A stretch of DNA of 64,000 nucleotides from an uncultured Saprospiraceae bacterium (GTDB taxonomy: Bacteria; Bacteroidota; Bacteroidia; Chitinophagales; Saprospiraceae), in NCBI GenBank assembly GCA_937981555.1, contig CALJOK010000030.1, positions 62,001 through 126,000 on the forward strand, written 5' to 3'. Positions 26,854-35,328 of the stretch are shown here, piece by piece (positions within the stretch are counted from its first letter, which is position 1; the number at the start of each line of letters is the position of its first letter). Below the pieces are notes generated by a model that was given only the letters and a program-made list of their open reading frames with translations, was not told where the DNA came from and made no database searches. The position numbers and the translations under genes were made by a program.

Positions 26854-27189
26854 ATGTCAATGAAAGACAAAGAAGTGACCAAATTATATTGGTCCATAGG
26901 TGAAGTTGCTGAAATGTTCGACGTTTCAAAATCATTAATTCGATTTTGGGAAAACGAATTTGAGATGCTTCGTCCTGCCAAAAATACAAAAGGAGAACGT
27001 CGGTTCACCGCTGCAAATATTGAGCAGATGCACATTATTTATAACCTTGTTAAAAAACGTGGCTTTACCATTAAAGGGGCGAAGCAAGAGATTCGAGAGA
27101 ATAAGAAACGTTTGAGAAATAAAAGAGAGGCGCTTCATATTATGGAGAAGTTGAAGGTGGATTTGGAAGGTTTTCTTTTACGGGTGTAG
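26854..27189 (+). CDS. MerR-family transcriptional regulator (HTH only)
   Basis: A 111-residue protein starting at ATG 26854 (or 26860). The MerR winged helix-turn-helix is complete: YWSIGEVAEMFDVSKSLIRFW, then FEMLRPAKNTKGERRFT and IEQMHIIYNLVKKRGFTIKGAK. After it only a short dimerisation helix remains and there is no ligand-binding domain, so a cytoplasmic ligand pocket is lacking. This short MerR form is well conserved in Bacteroidota and is often encoded near alaS and an M23 peptidase, as here with DUF3667 and gatB in between. Its target genes are not known to me. A reading from the TTG at 26827 adds nine unlikely residues. Confidence 0.88.
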   Translation: MSMKDKEVTKLYWSIGEVAEMFDVSKSLIRFWENEFEMLRPAKNTKGERRFTAANIEQMHIIYNLVKKRGFTIKGAKQEIRENKKRLRNKREALHIMEKLKVDLEGFLLRV

Positions 27190-27793
27190 TTTGTTATTTA
27201 CTACAACTTTCTTTCAACGTAATATTGTTGTAACTTTTTAGTTTCGTGGACATATTGGAAATGTTTCTTTTTTTTCAATGAAAAAAAGAAACAAAAAATT
27301 CTAGGCGAAAAAATAGCTTAGCGCAAAGCAAGCTCCCGCACCCTCATTTTTCGCCACTCCTTGCCCGCCAAATACTACTCATGGTTTCCCTTTCAAATTA
27401 GATTTGCAGTAGATTGAAAATAACAAAGAATTAGTTTGTTTCAGTCAATGGAAAAAAGTCTGTTACTTTTTTCTCACCCGTCGTTATGTTTTCAAATTCC
27501 TCCAAAAGAATGTAGAATCATTGTTATAAAATTATTCTACAGATCGTTTCAAATCAAAATATTTAGACAACAGAACATTTTACTGGTTTCAGAAAGTGGT
27601 TTTTAAAATTCGAAATGAGTTTTAATAGCTAGGAATTTCTTTGCCTTTTTGAAAATTAATGATGTGTTGCGCATGATTGAAGTGGGATGTTAATGTATTG
27701 TTATAAAATTTTTAACAATACACTTCCAATGTGATAAATCTATTTCTTAATCAACTCACAGACTATTTTTAGTCTGCGGGTAAAAATATTCCT
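27190..27793. other. 604-base intergenic region upstream of gldM
   Basis: No gene is seen. In particular there is no gldK or gldL, which normally precede gldM. The region contains a structured element (27263-27355). The remaining 440 bases are AT-rich with a fairly T-rich segment before gldM and no clear TAnnTTTG/TTG pair. Confidence 0.6.
27263..27355. repeat. Structured intergenic element: hairpin plus GGCGAAAAA-bounded cruciform
   Basis: First, TGTTTC-T8 and A7-GAAACA form a hairpin at 27262-27293 with a short loop. Then GGCGAAAAA (27304-27312) and TTTTTCGCC (27347-27355) enclose about 34 bases that include GCTT...AAGC pairs. GC content is higher here than around it. From memory, hairpins with a GTTTCTTTT / AAAAGAAAC core followed by a GC-rich tail recur between genes in Bacteroidota genomes; only one copy is in this window, so the repeat claim rests on that recollection. 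Confidence 0.5.
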
Positions 27794-29311
27794 ATGTCAA
27801 TACCTAAAGAACCTCGACAGTTAATGGTCAATTTGATGTACCTAGTTTTGACTGTTATGCTAGCGCTGAATGTATCAGCTGAAGTCCTTAATGCATTCTT
27901 AACTATGGACAAAAGTATCGGTGAAAGTAGTCGAATCGTTGGCGATTCTAATGCGCAACTTTTTGGAGCTATAGAACAGCAAGCAGATGCGTACTCGCAA
28001 TTTGCGCCCTTTAAAACTAAAGCCAATGAAGCACAAATTTTAGTGAAAACTTTCTATGAATATGTAGGAGAACTAAGGTCGGAGTTAATCGAAACTTCGG
28101 GTGGTTTGGATGAAAATAATGAGCCCGTCAGCAAAAAACGTAAAGAACCAACGACTCGCCTCTTTGTCAATGAAGGCAGAGGCGATGAGTTGGAAAGCAA
28201 AATTATTGACATTCGAAGACGACTGTTAGATTTGGTAGAAGATGGAAATGAAAAAGCATTGTTAGAAAAAATATTGCCACTTGAACTCGAACCAATTCCT
28301 GCAGATTCTGATAAAAATAATTGGGCGCAATTTACTTTTCAACAAATGCCAGTCGCAGCAGTTTTACCAATTCTTTCGAAATTTCAAAATGATGCAAAGA
28401 TTGCGGAGAGTGCCATCCTCAATTATTTTTATAGTAAAGTGCAAGGAGAGAAGGTTGTTTTTGATCAGTATGCTGCGGTGATTTCAGCAGACAAAAGTTA
28501 TGTGATAAAAGGAGAATCACTCTCTTCAGAAATTTTTCTTTCGGCATTTAGCACGACTGCAGACAATGTTACGATCAAAGTGAATGGACGTGAGATTGAT
28601 GTTCGAGATGGAAAAGCACTTTTTAATATTCGTCCAAATGAAATCGGAAGTCAGAGTTTTACGGCAGAAGTTTCGATGACAAATCCAATTACAAAAGAAG
28701 TAAAAACGTATACGAAAAAATTTAATTATGAAGTTGGTGAACGGTCGGTAACGGCTTCCTCTGACAAAATGAATGTATTTTATTTAGGTGTTGACAATCC
28801 TTTTTCCGTTTCCGCTGCCGGAGTTGCAAGCAAGGATGTAAATGTTTCTAGTAATGATGTTCGGATGGAAAAAATCCGAAATGGGAAGTTTAATGTAAAG
28901 CCCAAACGAACAGGTACAGCTACGATTACAGTTTCTGGTGGCGGATTGGAACCGACTACTTTTGAGTATCGAGTGAAGAAGATTCCAGACCCAGTTATTC
29001 GACTTGGAAGGAAAGGACAAAACTCTATGAAACCTAATGAAATCAAAGCATTTGAAGGGTTGATTGCGCTATTAGAAAATTTTGATTTCGAAGCAAGGTG
29101 TAATGTGGTAGGGTTTGAGATTACTCGTTTGCCTAAAAAAGGGGATGCTTCGGTAGTTAGAAATCAAGGTGGTAGGTTTAAATCTGAAGCTAAAAATTTG
29201 TTGAGTAAAGCAACTTTTGGAGATACTTTTTTCTTTGATCAGATTCGAGTGAAATGCCCTGGAGATGATGTAACTCGAAAAATTAATGGACTTAGTATTA
29301 AGATTCAGTAA
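27794..29311 (+). CDS. gldM: Gliding motility / type IX secretion protein GldM (PorM)
   Basis: A 505-residue protein starting MSIPKEPRQLMVNLMYLV. The single N-terminal transmembrane helix (about 12-33, LMYLVLTVMLALNVSAEV) inserts into the inner membrane; the rest is the long periplasmic part, with helical domain one (about 40-220) and beta-rich repeats (about 225-505). With GldL, GldM forms the proton-driven motor of the type IX secretion system and reaches across the periplasm to the GldK/GldN ring. gldN follows after 76 bases. gldK and gldL are not upstream, although the usual order is gldKLMN. Length agrees with the family. A large inverted repeat lies directly after the stop codon, between gldM and gldN. 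Confidence 0.95.
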   Translation: MSIPKEPRQLMVNLMYLVLTVMLALNVSAEVLNAFLTMDKSIGESSRIVGDSNAQLFGAIEQQADAYSQFAPFKTKANEAQILVKTFYEYVGELRSELIETSGGLDENNEPVSKKRKEPTTRLFVNEGRGDELESKIIDIRRRLLDLVEDGNEKALLEKILPLELEPIPADSDKNNWAQFTFQQMPVAAVLPILSKFQNDAKIAESAILNYFYSKVQGEKVVFDQYAAVISADKSYVIKGESLSSEIFLSAFSTTADNVTIKVNGREIDVRDGKALFNIRPNEIGSQSFTAEVSMTNPITKEVKTYTKKFNYEVGERSVTASSDKMNVFYLGVDNPFSVSAAGVASKDVNVSSNDVRMEKIRNGKFNVKPKRTGTATITVSGGGLEPTTFEYRVKKIPDPVIRLGRKGQNSMKPNEIKAFEGLIALLENFDFEARCNVVGFEITRLPKKGDASVVRNQGGRFKSEAKNLLSKATFGDTFFFDQIRVKCPGDDVTRKINGLSIKIQ

Positions 29312-29312
29312 A

Positions 29313-29346
29313 CACGTGGTGGTCTGCTTTAGCTGACCACCACGTG
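29313..29346 (+). other. Hairpin in the gldM-gldN gap
   Basis: A 12-bp perfect stem (29313-29324 with 29335-29346, CACGTGGTGGTC arms) has an inner GCT/AGC pairing and no T-run. It starts two bases after the gldM stop. Without a T-tract it may stabilise the 3' end or attenuate expression of gldN rather than stop transcription. Confidence 0.65.
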
Positions 29347-29387
29347 CTATTTGAAAAAGATAATTTTTAATTTTTAAAAATAACAAC

Positions 29388-30191
29388 ATGAAAAATATCC
29401 TTTTAATCTGTGTAATAATTTTTATTTCCAATTCCATTTTTTCCCAACAACCTATCATAGATGGAGTGGTAGAAAAAACATTAATGAAAGACCGACAAGT
29501 TTTAAAATATGCTCCAGTTCGGCAGGCAGATGTTTTTTGGGAAAAAAGAATTTGGCGAGTAATTGATGTGAGAGAAAAAATGAATCAATCATTTATGTAT
29601 CCGGAATTACCTTTTTTTGAAATAATAAAAAAGGCGGCGATGAATGGAGAGGTAACTTTGTATTCAACAAGTGATGATAAGTTTACGGAGAAAATTGTAG
29701 ACTTTGATGGCATTTTTTCGAGACGAGATACAACTACTGTTTTCGATCCTGAAACATATGAGGATAGCCTAGTAGTTTATGAAGATGAAACAAATTACGA
29801 AGATATCAAAAGGTTTCGGATCAAAGAGGTTTGGTATTTTGATGAAGCAACTTCGACTTTGAAAGTTCGGATTTTAGGGATTGCTCCATTGAAAGATGTT
29901 TTTGATGAGAATGGAAATTTCAGATATGAGAAACCTTTGTTTTGGGTTTACTATCCTCATTTTAGAAATGTCTTGGCGAGGAATGAAGTCTATTTGCCAG
30001 GCAACGATCATCAACAATTATCTTGGGATGATTTATTTGAAATGCGATATTTTGCAAGTGTAATCTACAAAGAAGGAAATGTTTACAATCGAAGAATTCA
30101 GGAATATGCAAAAGGGTTAGATGGTTTGTTGGAGGCGGATAAAATCAAACAAGAGTTATTTAATTTTGAACATGATCTTTGGAGTTATTAA
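29388..30191 (+). CDS. gldN: Gliding motility / type IX secretion protein GldN (PorN)
   Basis: A 267-residue periplasmic protein with a signal peptide (ILLICVIIFISNSIFS, cleavage near residue 20). GldN/PorN pairs with lipoprotein GldK/PorK to form the large outer-membrane-associated ring of the type IX secretion system. Family landmarks are ADVFWEKRIWRVIDVREKMN, YPELPFFEIIKKAA, IKRFRIKEVWYFD, LGIAPLKDV and FWVYYPHFRNVLARNEVY. It ends close to rmlD on the other strand, with a long bidirectional terminator overlapping its stop. Together with gldM it forms a two-gene unit. Confidence 0.95.
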   Translation: MKNILLICVIIFISNSIFSQQPIIDGVVEKTLMKDRQVLKYAPVRQADVFWEKRIWRVIDVREKMNQSFMYPELPFFEIIKKAAMNGEVTLYSTSDDKFTEKIVDFDGIFSRRDTTTVFDPETYEDSLVVYEDETNYEDIKRFRIKEVWYFDEATSTLKVRILGIAPLKDVFDENGNFRYEKPLFWVYYPHFRNVLARNEVYLPGNDHQQLSWDDLFEMRYFASVIYKEGNVYNRRIQEYAKGLDGLLEADKIKQELFNFEHDLWSY

Positions 30192-30240
30192 AATTAATCG
30201 TGTCACGGCTTTAAGCCGTGGCACGATTAATTTTATTTTA
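30190..30240. terminator. Bidirectional terminator between gldN and rmlD
   Basis: A 21-bp stem (30190-30210 with 30214-30234, one G-U pair) with loop TTA. T-rich tracts lie on both sides, so it can serve both convergent genes. Confidence 0.92.
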
Positions 30241-31128
30241 TCCCATGTTTTTTTCTCTTAAAAGTTCTAAGCAGCCAGCCAAACTTTCTTCCCAATTCGG
30301 AATTTCCAAACCAAAAGTTTCTTTGATTTTTGTTTTGTCCAAAACAGAATAAGGTGGTCGACTTGCAGGAAGTGGGTAGTCTTTAGTTTCGATTTCGTTG
30401 ACTTTGCAATTGATGTTTTCTAATTCAAAAATCTTTTTGGCAAAGTCAGCCCAATGTGTTACCCCTTCATTGCTATAATGGAAAACCCCTTGCATTTTTC
30501 CACTTACCAAATCTCCTTTTTCCATTTTTGAAATAATATCTAACATAGCTTTGGCTAGGTCATGAGCATAAGTTGGTGTTCCAATTTGATCAGCAACGAT
30601 TCCCAAACTGTCGCGTTCTTTTCCCAAACGCAACATCGTTTTTACAAAATTATGTCCGAATGAAGAGTAAACCCAAGACGTCCGAACAACCATACTAGAA
30701 GGTAACATCATTTGTACAAATTGATCACCTTGCAATTTTGTGGAAGCATAAACACTTTGTGGATTGGTCGGATCAGTTTCCACAAGAGGTCGATCTAAAT
30801 CATTATGATAAACATAATCGGTCGAGATATGAATCAATTGGATATTTCGGATAACCGCAGCTTGAGCGATATTCTTTGCGCCCATTGCATTGACTTCATA
30901 AGCTAATTTTTCATCTTCTTCAGCTTTGTCCACAGCGGTGTAGGCAGCACAATTGATGATATAATTATAGTCACCTGAGTTGATAAAATCATAAACTGCA
31001 TTAGCATCTGTGATGTCTAAATCAGCAAGATCCACAAAGGTGAATTCTAAATCAGAAAATTGTTTTGCAAGGTATTGTAATTCTGTACCTACTTGTCCAT
31101 TTGAACCTGTTACGAGAATATTTGTCAT
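30238..31128 (-). CDS. rmlD: dTDP-4-dehydrorhamnose reductase
   Basis: A 296-residue short-chain reductase (RmlD/RfbD) that converts dTDP-4-dehydrorhamnose to dTDP-L-rhamnose with NADPH for cell-surface sugars. The NAD(P) site is LVTGSNGQVGTEL (about 5-17). The catalytic residues are in HISTDYVY (Ser/Thr near 102) and YASTKLQGD (Y-x-x-x-K near 126-130). The conserved RTSWVYS and the C-terminal SRPPYSVLDKTKI are present. rmlA, rmlB and rmlC are not adjacent, so this is a detached member rather than part of an O-antigen cluster. A related SDR sugar reductase is possible but the motifs favour RmlD. It begins downstream of the spoT terminator. Confidence 0.9.
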   Translation of the reverse strand: MTNILVTGSNGQVGTELQYLAKQFSDLEFTFVDLADLDITDANAVYDFINSGDYNYIINCAAYTAVDKAEEDEKLAYEVNAMGAKNIAQAAVIRNIQLIHISTDYVYHNDLDRPLVETDPTNPQSVYASTKLQGDQFVQMMLPSSMVVRTSWVYSSFGHNFVKTMLRLGKERDSLGIVADQIGTPTYAHDLAKAMLDIISKMEKGDLVSGKMQGVFHYSNEGVTHWADFAKKIFELENINCKVNEIETKDYPLPASRPPYSVLDKTKIKETFGLEIPNWEESLAGCLELLREKNMG

Positions 31129-31176
31129 TTATTTTTTTTTAATTTGAAAAACGCCAGAATTTAAAACATTAAATAG

Positions 31177-31214
31177 AAAACCGCAAAAGTAATATGATTT
31201 TCTTTTGCGGTTTT
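31177..31214 (-). terminator. Rho-independent terminator of the RelA/SpoT gene
   Basis: A 13-bp perfect stem (31177-31189 with 31202-31214). On the minus strand the hairpin is followed by a run containing T4. A TACTTTTG box on the minus strand (31184-31191) overlaps its arm and could be the -7 element of rmlD. Confidence 0.82.
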
Positions 31215-31221
31215 TTATTAC

Positions 31222-33456
31222 TTATTCTTCTATTCTATTTACGGAAGAAATGCCCTCTTCGTTGCGTAATGCTCGAATGGCTATCTCTAGTTGATCTTTA
31301 TTTTTTACTAAAAGAGAAACTCGACCCTCGAAATATCCTTCATGTCCATCAATATAAAATGATCGAATATTTAAACCTAACGTATTAGAAATTTTATTGG
31401 AAAGTTGTTGGATTACACCTGGTCCAGAATCAATTCCAACAATCAAAAGATCAGCAATGAAATTAGTCTTAGTTGTATTGACCCACTCTGCTTTCATAAT
31501 TCGATAACCATAATGTGCATTCATGTGAGTAGCATTCGGACAGGAAGTCCGATGAATTTTCATGCCTGCTGTAGCTGTCAAATAAGCAAAAACATCATCG
31601 CCTTGCACGGGATTACAACAAGTAGCTAATTGATAATTATACTCATCGGCGTTCTCTCCTGCAATTCGTAGTTGAGGTTTAGTTTCAAATTTTTCTTTCT
31701 TAGTTCTTGATTTGCTTTTTTCTGAAGGAGTAGTAGGTATTTCTATTTCTTCTTCAATTTCAACTAATTTGTTTTGTTCTATGTTAAAATTTTTGAGAAC
31801 ATTATTCAAATTGATCTCTTCCATCGAAATAGCATAATACAAATCTACTCTTGATTGGAATTTGAAATAATTAACCAACGTATCGACATTTTCCTCTACA
31901 TCTATTTTTAAATTTTTAAATTTTCGCTTTAAAGCCTCCATTCCAAATTCACCTTGCTTGCGTCGTTCTTCTTTCATCGAAGAACGAATTTTGGAACGGG
32001 CTCGGCCAGTCACGACCATTTTTAACCAGGCTTCTGAAGGTTTTTGGTTTTTGTTAGTGAGGACAGTTACTTGGTCTCCGCTATCTAAAGCATGCCCCAT
32101 AGGAACGAGTTTCGAATTTACTTTTACCGCATGACAATGATAGCCAACATCGGTATGGATACTAAAAGCAAAATCCAAAGCAGTAGCTCCTTTGGGTAAA
32201 ATTTTTAAATCACCTTTGGGAGTATAAACATAAACTTCTTCGTTGAAGAGATTGGTTTTAAAATCTTCGATAAATTGAACAGCATCCTCATTATCATTGT
32301 CTAATATATCTCGAACATTATTGAGCCAAGTATCGAAGACATTATAATCACCATCTTTTCCTCCTTTATATTTCCAATGCGCAGCAAAACCTCGTTCGGC
32401 AATTTCATCCATTCGGACACTTCGAATTTGGACTTCCACATATTTTCCTTCTGGGCCAATTACCGTAGTATGTAAAGATTCGTACCCATTAGATTTTGGA
32501 GTCGTTACCCAATCTCGTAATCGTTCAGGAATTGGAATATGTACATCCGTTACAATAGAATACACTTGCCAGCACTTTTGTTTTTCTTGCGCTTTTGGTA
32601 CATCCAAAATAATTCGAATGGCAAACAAATCATAAATTTCTTCGAAGGTGACTAGCTTCTTTTTTATTTTATTTAAAATAGAATAAATAGATTTTGGCCG
32701 CCCCAGAATTTTATAATTTTCAAAACCAGACTCCTTAAGTGCTTTATCTAAAGGCTCAATAAAAGCTTCAATAAATGCATTTCGAGCTCGCTTAGTTTCT
32801 TGTAATTTTTTAGCAATTTGACTGTACTCATCTCGATTAGTAATTTTCAAACATAAGTCTTGATACTCTGTTTTGATTTTATACAAACCTAATCGATGAG
32901 CCAATGGTGTGTAGATGAATTGAGTCTCTGCTGCAATTTTTAATTGCTTATGTCGAGGCATCGCTCCAAGCGTTCGCATATTATGCAACCGATCCGCCAT
33001 TTTTATCAAAACGACTCGAACATCATCAGCCAATGTGGTTAATACCTTTTTGAAATTCTCCGCTTGCTGACTAGCAGCATCATTGTGAAGTCCATCCAAT
33101 TTGGTCAAACCATCTACGATCATCATCACCTTTGGCCCAAATTCATTGTTTAATTCCTTTAAGGTAATCGGTGTATCTTCTACCACATCATGCAGTAAAG
33201 CACAGACGATTGCCGTTGGACCTAAACCAATTTCGGCTGCACAAATTCGAGCTACTTCGATGGGGTGAAAAATATATGGTTCACCAGATTTTCTGCGTTG
33301 TTCTTTGTGAGCTTCGACAGCAATTTCAAAAGCGCGAAACATTTGCGCTTCATCTTCTGGAGAGAATTTGGATTTGATGCAAAGGATCATCTCGTCATAC
33401 GCTTTACGTATGGCTTCCAACTCTTCGGGTGAATATGTAACTAAGGTTCCTTGCAT
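31222..33456 (-). CDS. Bifunctional (p)ppGpp synthetase/hydrolase (RelA/SpoT family)
   Basis: A 744-residue stringent-response enzyme. The HD hydrolase domain has intact ligands: His64 in FHPIEVARI, His89-Asp90 in CALLHDVVEDT and Glu93-Asp94 as catalytic pair. The synthetase domain (about 245-360) has GRPKSIYSILNKI and the conserved RDWVTTPKSNGYESLHT and VEVQIRS. TGS (about 395-455, VYVYTPKGDLKILPKGATALDF) and C-terminal ACT (about 665-744) domains follow, separated by the CC-type zinc region (ATCCNPVQGDDV). Because both catalytic halves look active it should make and break (p)ppGpp. It has its own terminator and lies in the same orientation as rmlD. Confidence 0.95.
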   Translation of the reverse strand: MQGTLVTYSPEELEAIRKAYDEMILCIKSKFSPEDEAQMFRAFEIAVEAHKEQRRKSGEPYIFHPIEVARICAAEIGLGPTAIVCALLHDVVEDTPITLKELNNEFGPKVMMIVDGLTKLDGLHNDAASQQAENFKKVLTTLADDVRVVLIKMADRLHNMRTLGAMPRHKQLKIAAETQFIYTPLAHRLGLYKIKTEYQDLCLKITNRDEYSQIAKKLQETKRARNAFIEAFIEPLDKALKESGFENYKILGRPKSIYSILNKIKKKLVTFEEIYDLFAIRIILDVPKAQEKQKCWQVYSIVTDVHIPIPERLRDWVTTPKSNGYESLHTTVIGPEGKYVEVQIRSVRMDEIAERGFAAHWKYKGGKDGDYNVFDTWLNNVRDILDNDNEDAVQFIEDFKTNLFNEEVYVYTPKGDLKILPKGATALDFAFSIHTDVGYHCHAVKVNSKLVPMGHALDSGDQVTVLTNKNQKPSEAWLKMVVTGRARSKIRSSMKEERRKQGEFGMEALKRKFKNLKIDVEENVDTLVNYFKFQSRVDLYYAISMEEINLNNVLKNFNIEQNKLVEIEEEIEIPTTPSEKSKSRTKKEKFETKPQLRIAGENADEYNYQLATCCNPVQGDDVFAYLTATAGMKIHRTSCPNATHMNAHYGYRIMKAEWVNTTKTNFIADLLIVGIDSGPGVIQQLSNKISNTLGLNIRSFYIDGHEGYFEGRVSLLVKNKDQLEIAIRALRNEEGISSVNRIEE

Positions 33457-33873
33457 GTTAATTAGATAACTTTTTTATTACAGGTAATGCTGCCTCTTTA
33501 CTTTCAGACGAAAGCTTTCTTAAAAAGTATTGAAAAAAGATTTGGGAAACATTATATGTAAGACGAATCGACTACTAAATTAGGAATAAATATTTATAAA
33601 AGTAGCAAAACAGATGCTGCTATATAATGAAAATAAAAATATTTTGAAAAGTACTTATTAGTTTTTTTCTTTTTCCTCTTTTAAAATATCTAGAAGAAGA
33701 ATTAAACAGATGGATTCGAATATTCCAAATCCAATATCTAATGGATTTCTAAAATGATCTTCTGCTAGCAAAAATGCTGATTTTAAACGAAAAAATCTAA
33801 AATTAAGAATAGTAAAACGTAATACAATCTTGTCTAATCGTAATTTTTTATCATCTTCTTTTTAGGTAGTTTC
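33457..33873. other. Divergent intergenic region before the metal locus, with a possible gene remnant
   Basis: A minus-strand frame from 33861 down to a stop at 33658 encodes about 67 codons without any ATG or GTG (it reads RNPLDIGFGIFESICLIL near the end, with a charged tail). It looks protein-like but has no acceptable start, so it may be a decayed gene. No terminator or consensus promoter for the spoT-like gene was recognised. The right end carries the palindrome at 33874. Confidence 0.4.
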
Positions 33874-33888
33874 TGCAATTGTATTGCA
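33874..33888 (+). promoter_or_regulatory. Putative Fur-family operator 1 overlapping the promoter of the CDF gene
   Basis: TGCAATTGTATTGCA is a 15-bp near-perfect 7-1-7 palindrome, 38 bases before the ATG at 33927. Its TTG (33884-33886) sits 15 bases upstream of TACCTTTA (33902-33909), a -7-like box, so the site overlaps the -33 element. The same layout recurs at 35279. Confidence 0.68.
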
Positions 33889-33926
33889 CTTATTTTAAAA
33901 GTACCTTTATTTTTAAAAATAACAAA

Positions 33927-34823
33927 ATGGGACACGACCATCATCATCACCATTCTGGTGAAGGACATATTGCTACTGCTTTTTTTCTGAATTTAGGATT
34001 TACGATTATTGAATTTATCGGAGGTTTTTTGACGAATAGTGTGGCAATTCAATCGGATGCTTTGCATGATGCGGGCGATACTGCTTCATTGGGACTAGCT
34101 TGGTATTTTCAACGATTATCAAAAAAAGGAGGGAACTCGAAATACACTTTCGGCTATAAACGCTTCAACACTTTAGGTGCAATTACTACAGGAGTTATAC
34201 TTGTAGTTGGATCTATTTATATTTTGACAGAAGCGATTCCTCGGATTTTCTCTCCTGAAGAAACTCATGTGGAAGGGATGATGGGGTTAGCAATATTGGG
34301 AGTGATAGTGAATGGAATTGCTGTTTGGAGAATGCGAAAAGGAGGAAAAAGTTTAAATGAAGAAATGATTTCGTGGCATTTATTGGAAGATGTTTTGGGC
34401 TGGGTAGCGGTGTTGATTGGGTCGATAGTGATGTACTTTTTTGAACTGCCTTGGATTGATCCTTTGCTATCGATTTTGATTACGATTTTTATTTTACGAG
34501 GTGTTTTGAAAAATCTATGGAAGGCGAGTCAAATCATTTTGCAAGCTTCTCCTGCAGATATAGATGTGGAAAAAGTCAAAGAAGTTTTGGAAAAAATAAA
34601 AGGAGTAGATAATGCTCATCATCTTCATCTGTGGACATTAGATGGAGAAGCGAATATGCTTTCTGCTCACATTGTAACTGATGGAAATCAAAAAGTAGTT
34701 GAGTTAAAAAATATCAAAAAAGCGATTTACGAATCGATTGGAGATCATTTTCATATTGACCATATTACCTTGGAATTTGAAACGGAAGGGGAGTGTGGAG
34801 AGGATTCAACTTTTTGCAAATAG
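33927..34823 (+). CDS. CDF-family cation efflux transporter
   Basis: A 298-residue cation diffusion facilitator starting at ATG 33927 (MGHDHHHHHSGEGHI); upstream in-frame codons from 33879 run through the promoter and are discarded. It has six transmembrane segments in about residues 12-190 and a cytoplasmic C-terminal domain (about 200-290) with LHLWTLDGEANMLSAHIV. The metal site pattern (SDALHDAGD in TM2, HLLEDVLGW in TM5) matches zinc/cobalt/cadmium exporters of the CzcD/ZitB group. The His-rich N-terminus supports divalent metal binding. The Fur-family gene follows after 45 bases and very likely forms an operon with it. Substrate is probably Zn(II), but Mn or Fe cannot be excluded. Confidence 0.92.
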   Translation: MGHDHHHHHSGEGHIATAFFLNLGFTIIEFIGGFLTNSVAIQSDALHDAGDTASLGLAWYFQRLSKKGGNSKYTFGYKRFNTLGAITTGVILVVGSIYILTEAIPRIFSPEETHVEGMMGLAILGVIVNGIAVWRMRKGGKSLNEEMISWHLLEDVLGWVAVLIGSIVMYFFELPWIDPLLSILITIFILRGVLKNLWKASQIILQASPADIDVEKVKEVLEKIKGVDNAHHLHLWTLDGEANMLSAHIVTDGNQKVVELKNIKKAIYESIGDHFHIDHITLEFETEGECGEDSTFCK

Positions 34824-34868
34824 AAAGCAGCGACCAGCCTCGTACCTGACGACTTAAAAAGTAAAATC

Positions 34869-35273
34869 ATGACAGAAGAAATTTTAAATAAAAAAGAAGT
34901 TCGCATCACTCCCATGCGACAACTTTTACTCGAGTTTTTTTTGGAAAAAAATAAAATACTTGGGGTAAGTGATTTGGAAAAAACATTTCCAAAATCAGAT
35001 AGAATTACTATTTATCGAACATTAAAAACATTTGAGGAAAAAGGAATTATTCATAGCATTGCCAACGGGACAGCTGAAGTAAAATATGCTTTGTGTCAGG
35101 ATTGCCAAGTGGCGAATCATTCAGACTTTCATCCTCATTTTTATTGTTCGAAATGCGAAGAGTTGAGTTGTTTGGAATCAGTTTTTATTCCATCAATAGA
35201 TTTGCCAGAGGGATATTCTGTTGAAAAAATGGAAATGACGATTCAGGGAATTTGTAAAAGATGCTCTGTTTAA
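34869..35273 (+). CDS. Fur-family metalloregulator (Zur-like)
   Basis: A 134-residue Fur-family repressor. The winged helix has TPMRQLLLEFF and the recognition region SDRITIYRTLKTFEEKGII. The dimerisation part carries a Cys pair in CQDCQ (about 77-80), HPHFYCSKC (about 90-98) and a C-terminal CKRC pair (about 130-133), so structural zinc sites are complete. The gene follows a CDF exporter and is followed six bases after its stop by a perfect 15-bp palindrome, a copy of the site in front of the CDF gene. It likely controls both. Zur-type repressors usually control uptake rather than export, so the exact metal and sign of regulation are uncertain. Confidence 0.92.
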   Translation: MTEEILNKKEVRITPMRQLLLEFFLEKNKILGVSDLEKTFPKSDRITIYRTLKTFEEKGIIHSIANGTAEVKYALCQDCQVANHSDFHPHFYCSKCEELSCLESVFIPSIDLPEGYSVEKMEMTIQGICKRCSV

Positions 35274-35278
35274 ACCTT

Positions 35279-35293
35279 TGCAATACTATTGCA
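35279..35293 (+). promoter_or_regulatory. Putative Fur-family operator 2 with promoter
   Basis: TGCAATACTATTGCA is a perfect 7-1-7 palindrome. Its TTG (35289-35291) is 15 bases upstream of TACATTTG (35307-35314), a full -7 consensus; the spacing equals that at operator 1. The start codon of the broken methyltransferase gene follows 35 bases later (35329). Confidence 0.75.
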
Positions 35294-35328
35294 TGATTAC
35301 TTGAAGTACATTTGAAAACAAAATAATT

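Noticed and set aside
30238-31128. rmlD as part of a rhamnose or O-antigen cluster
   Set aside because: No rmlA, rmlB, rmlC or glycosyltransferase adjoins it; the neighbours are gldN and spoT.
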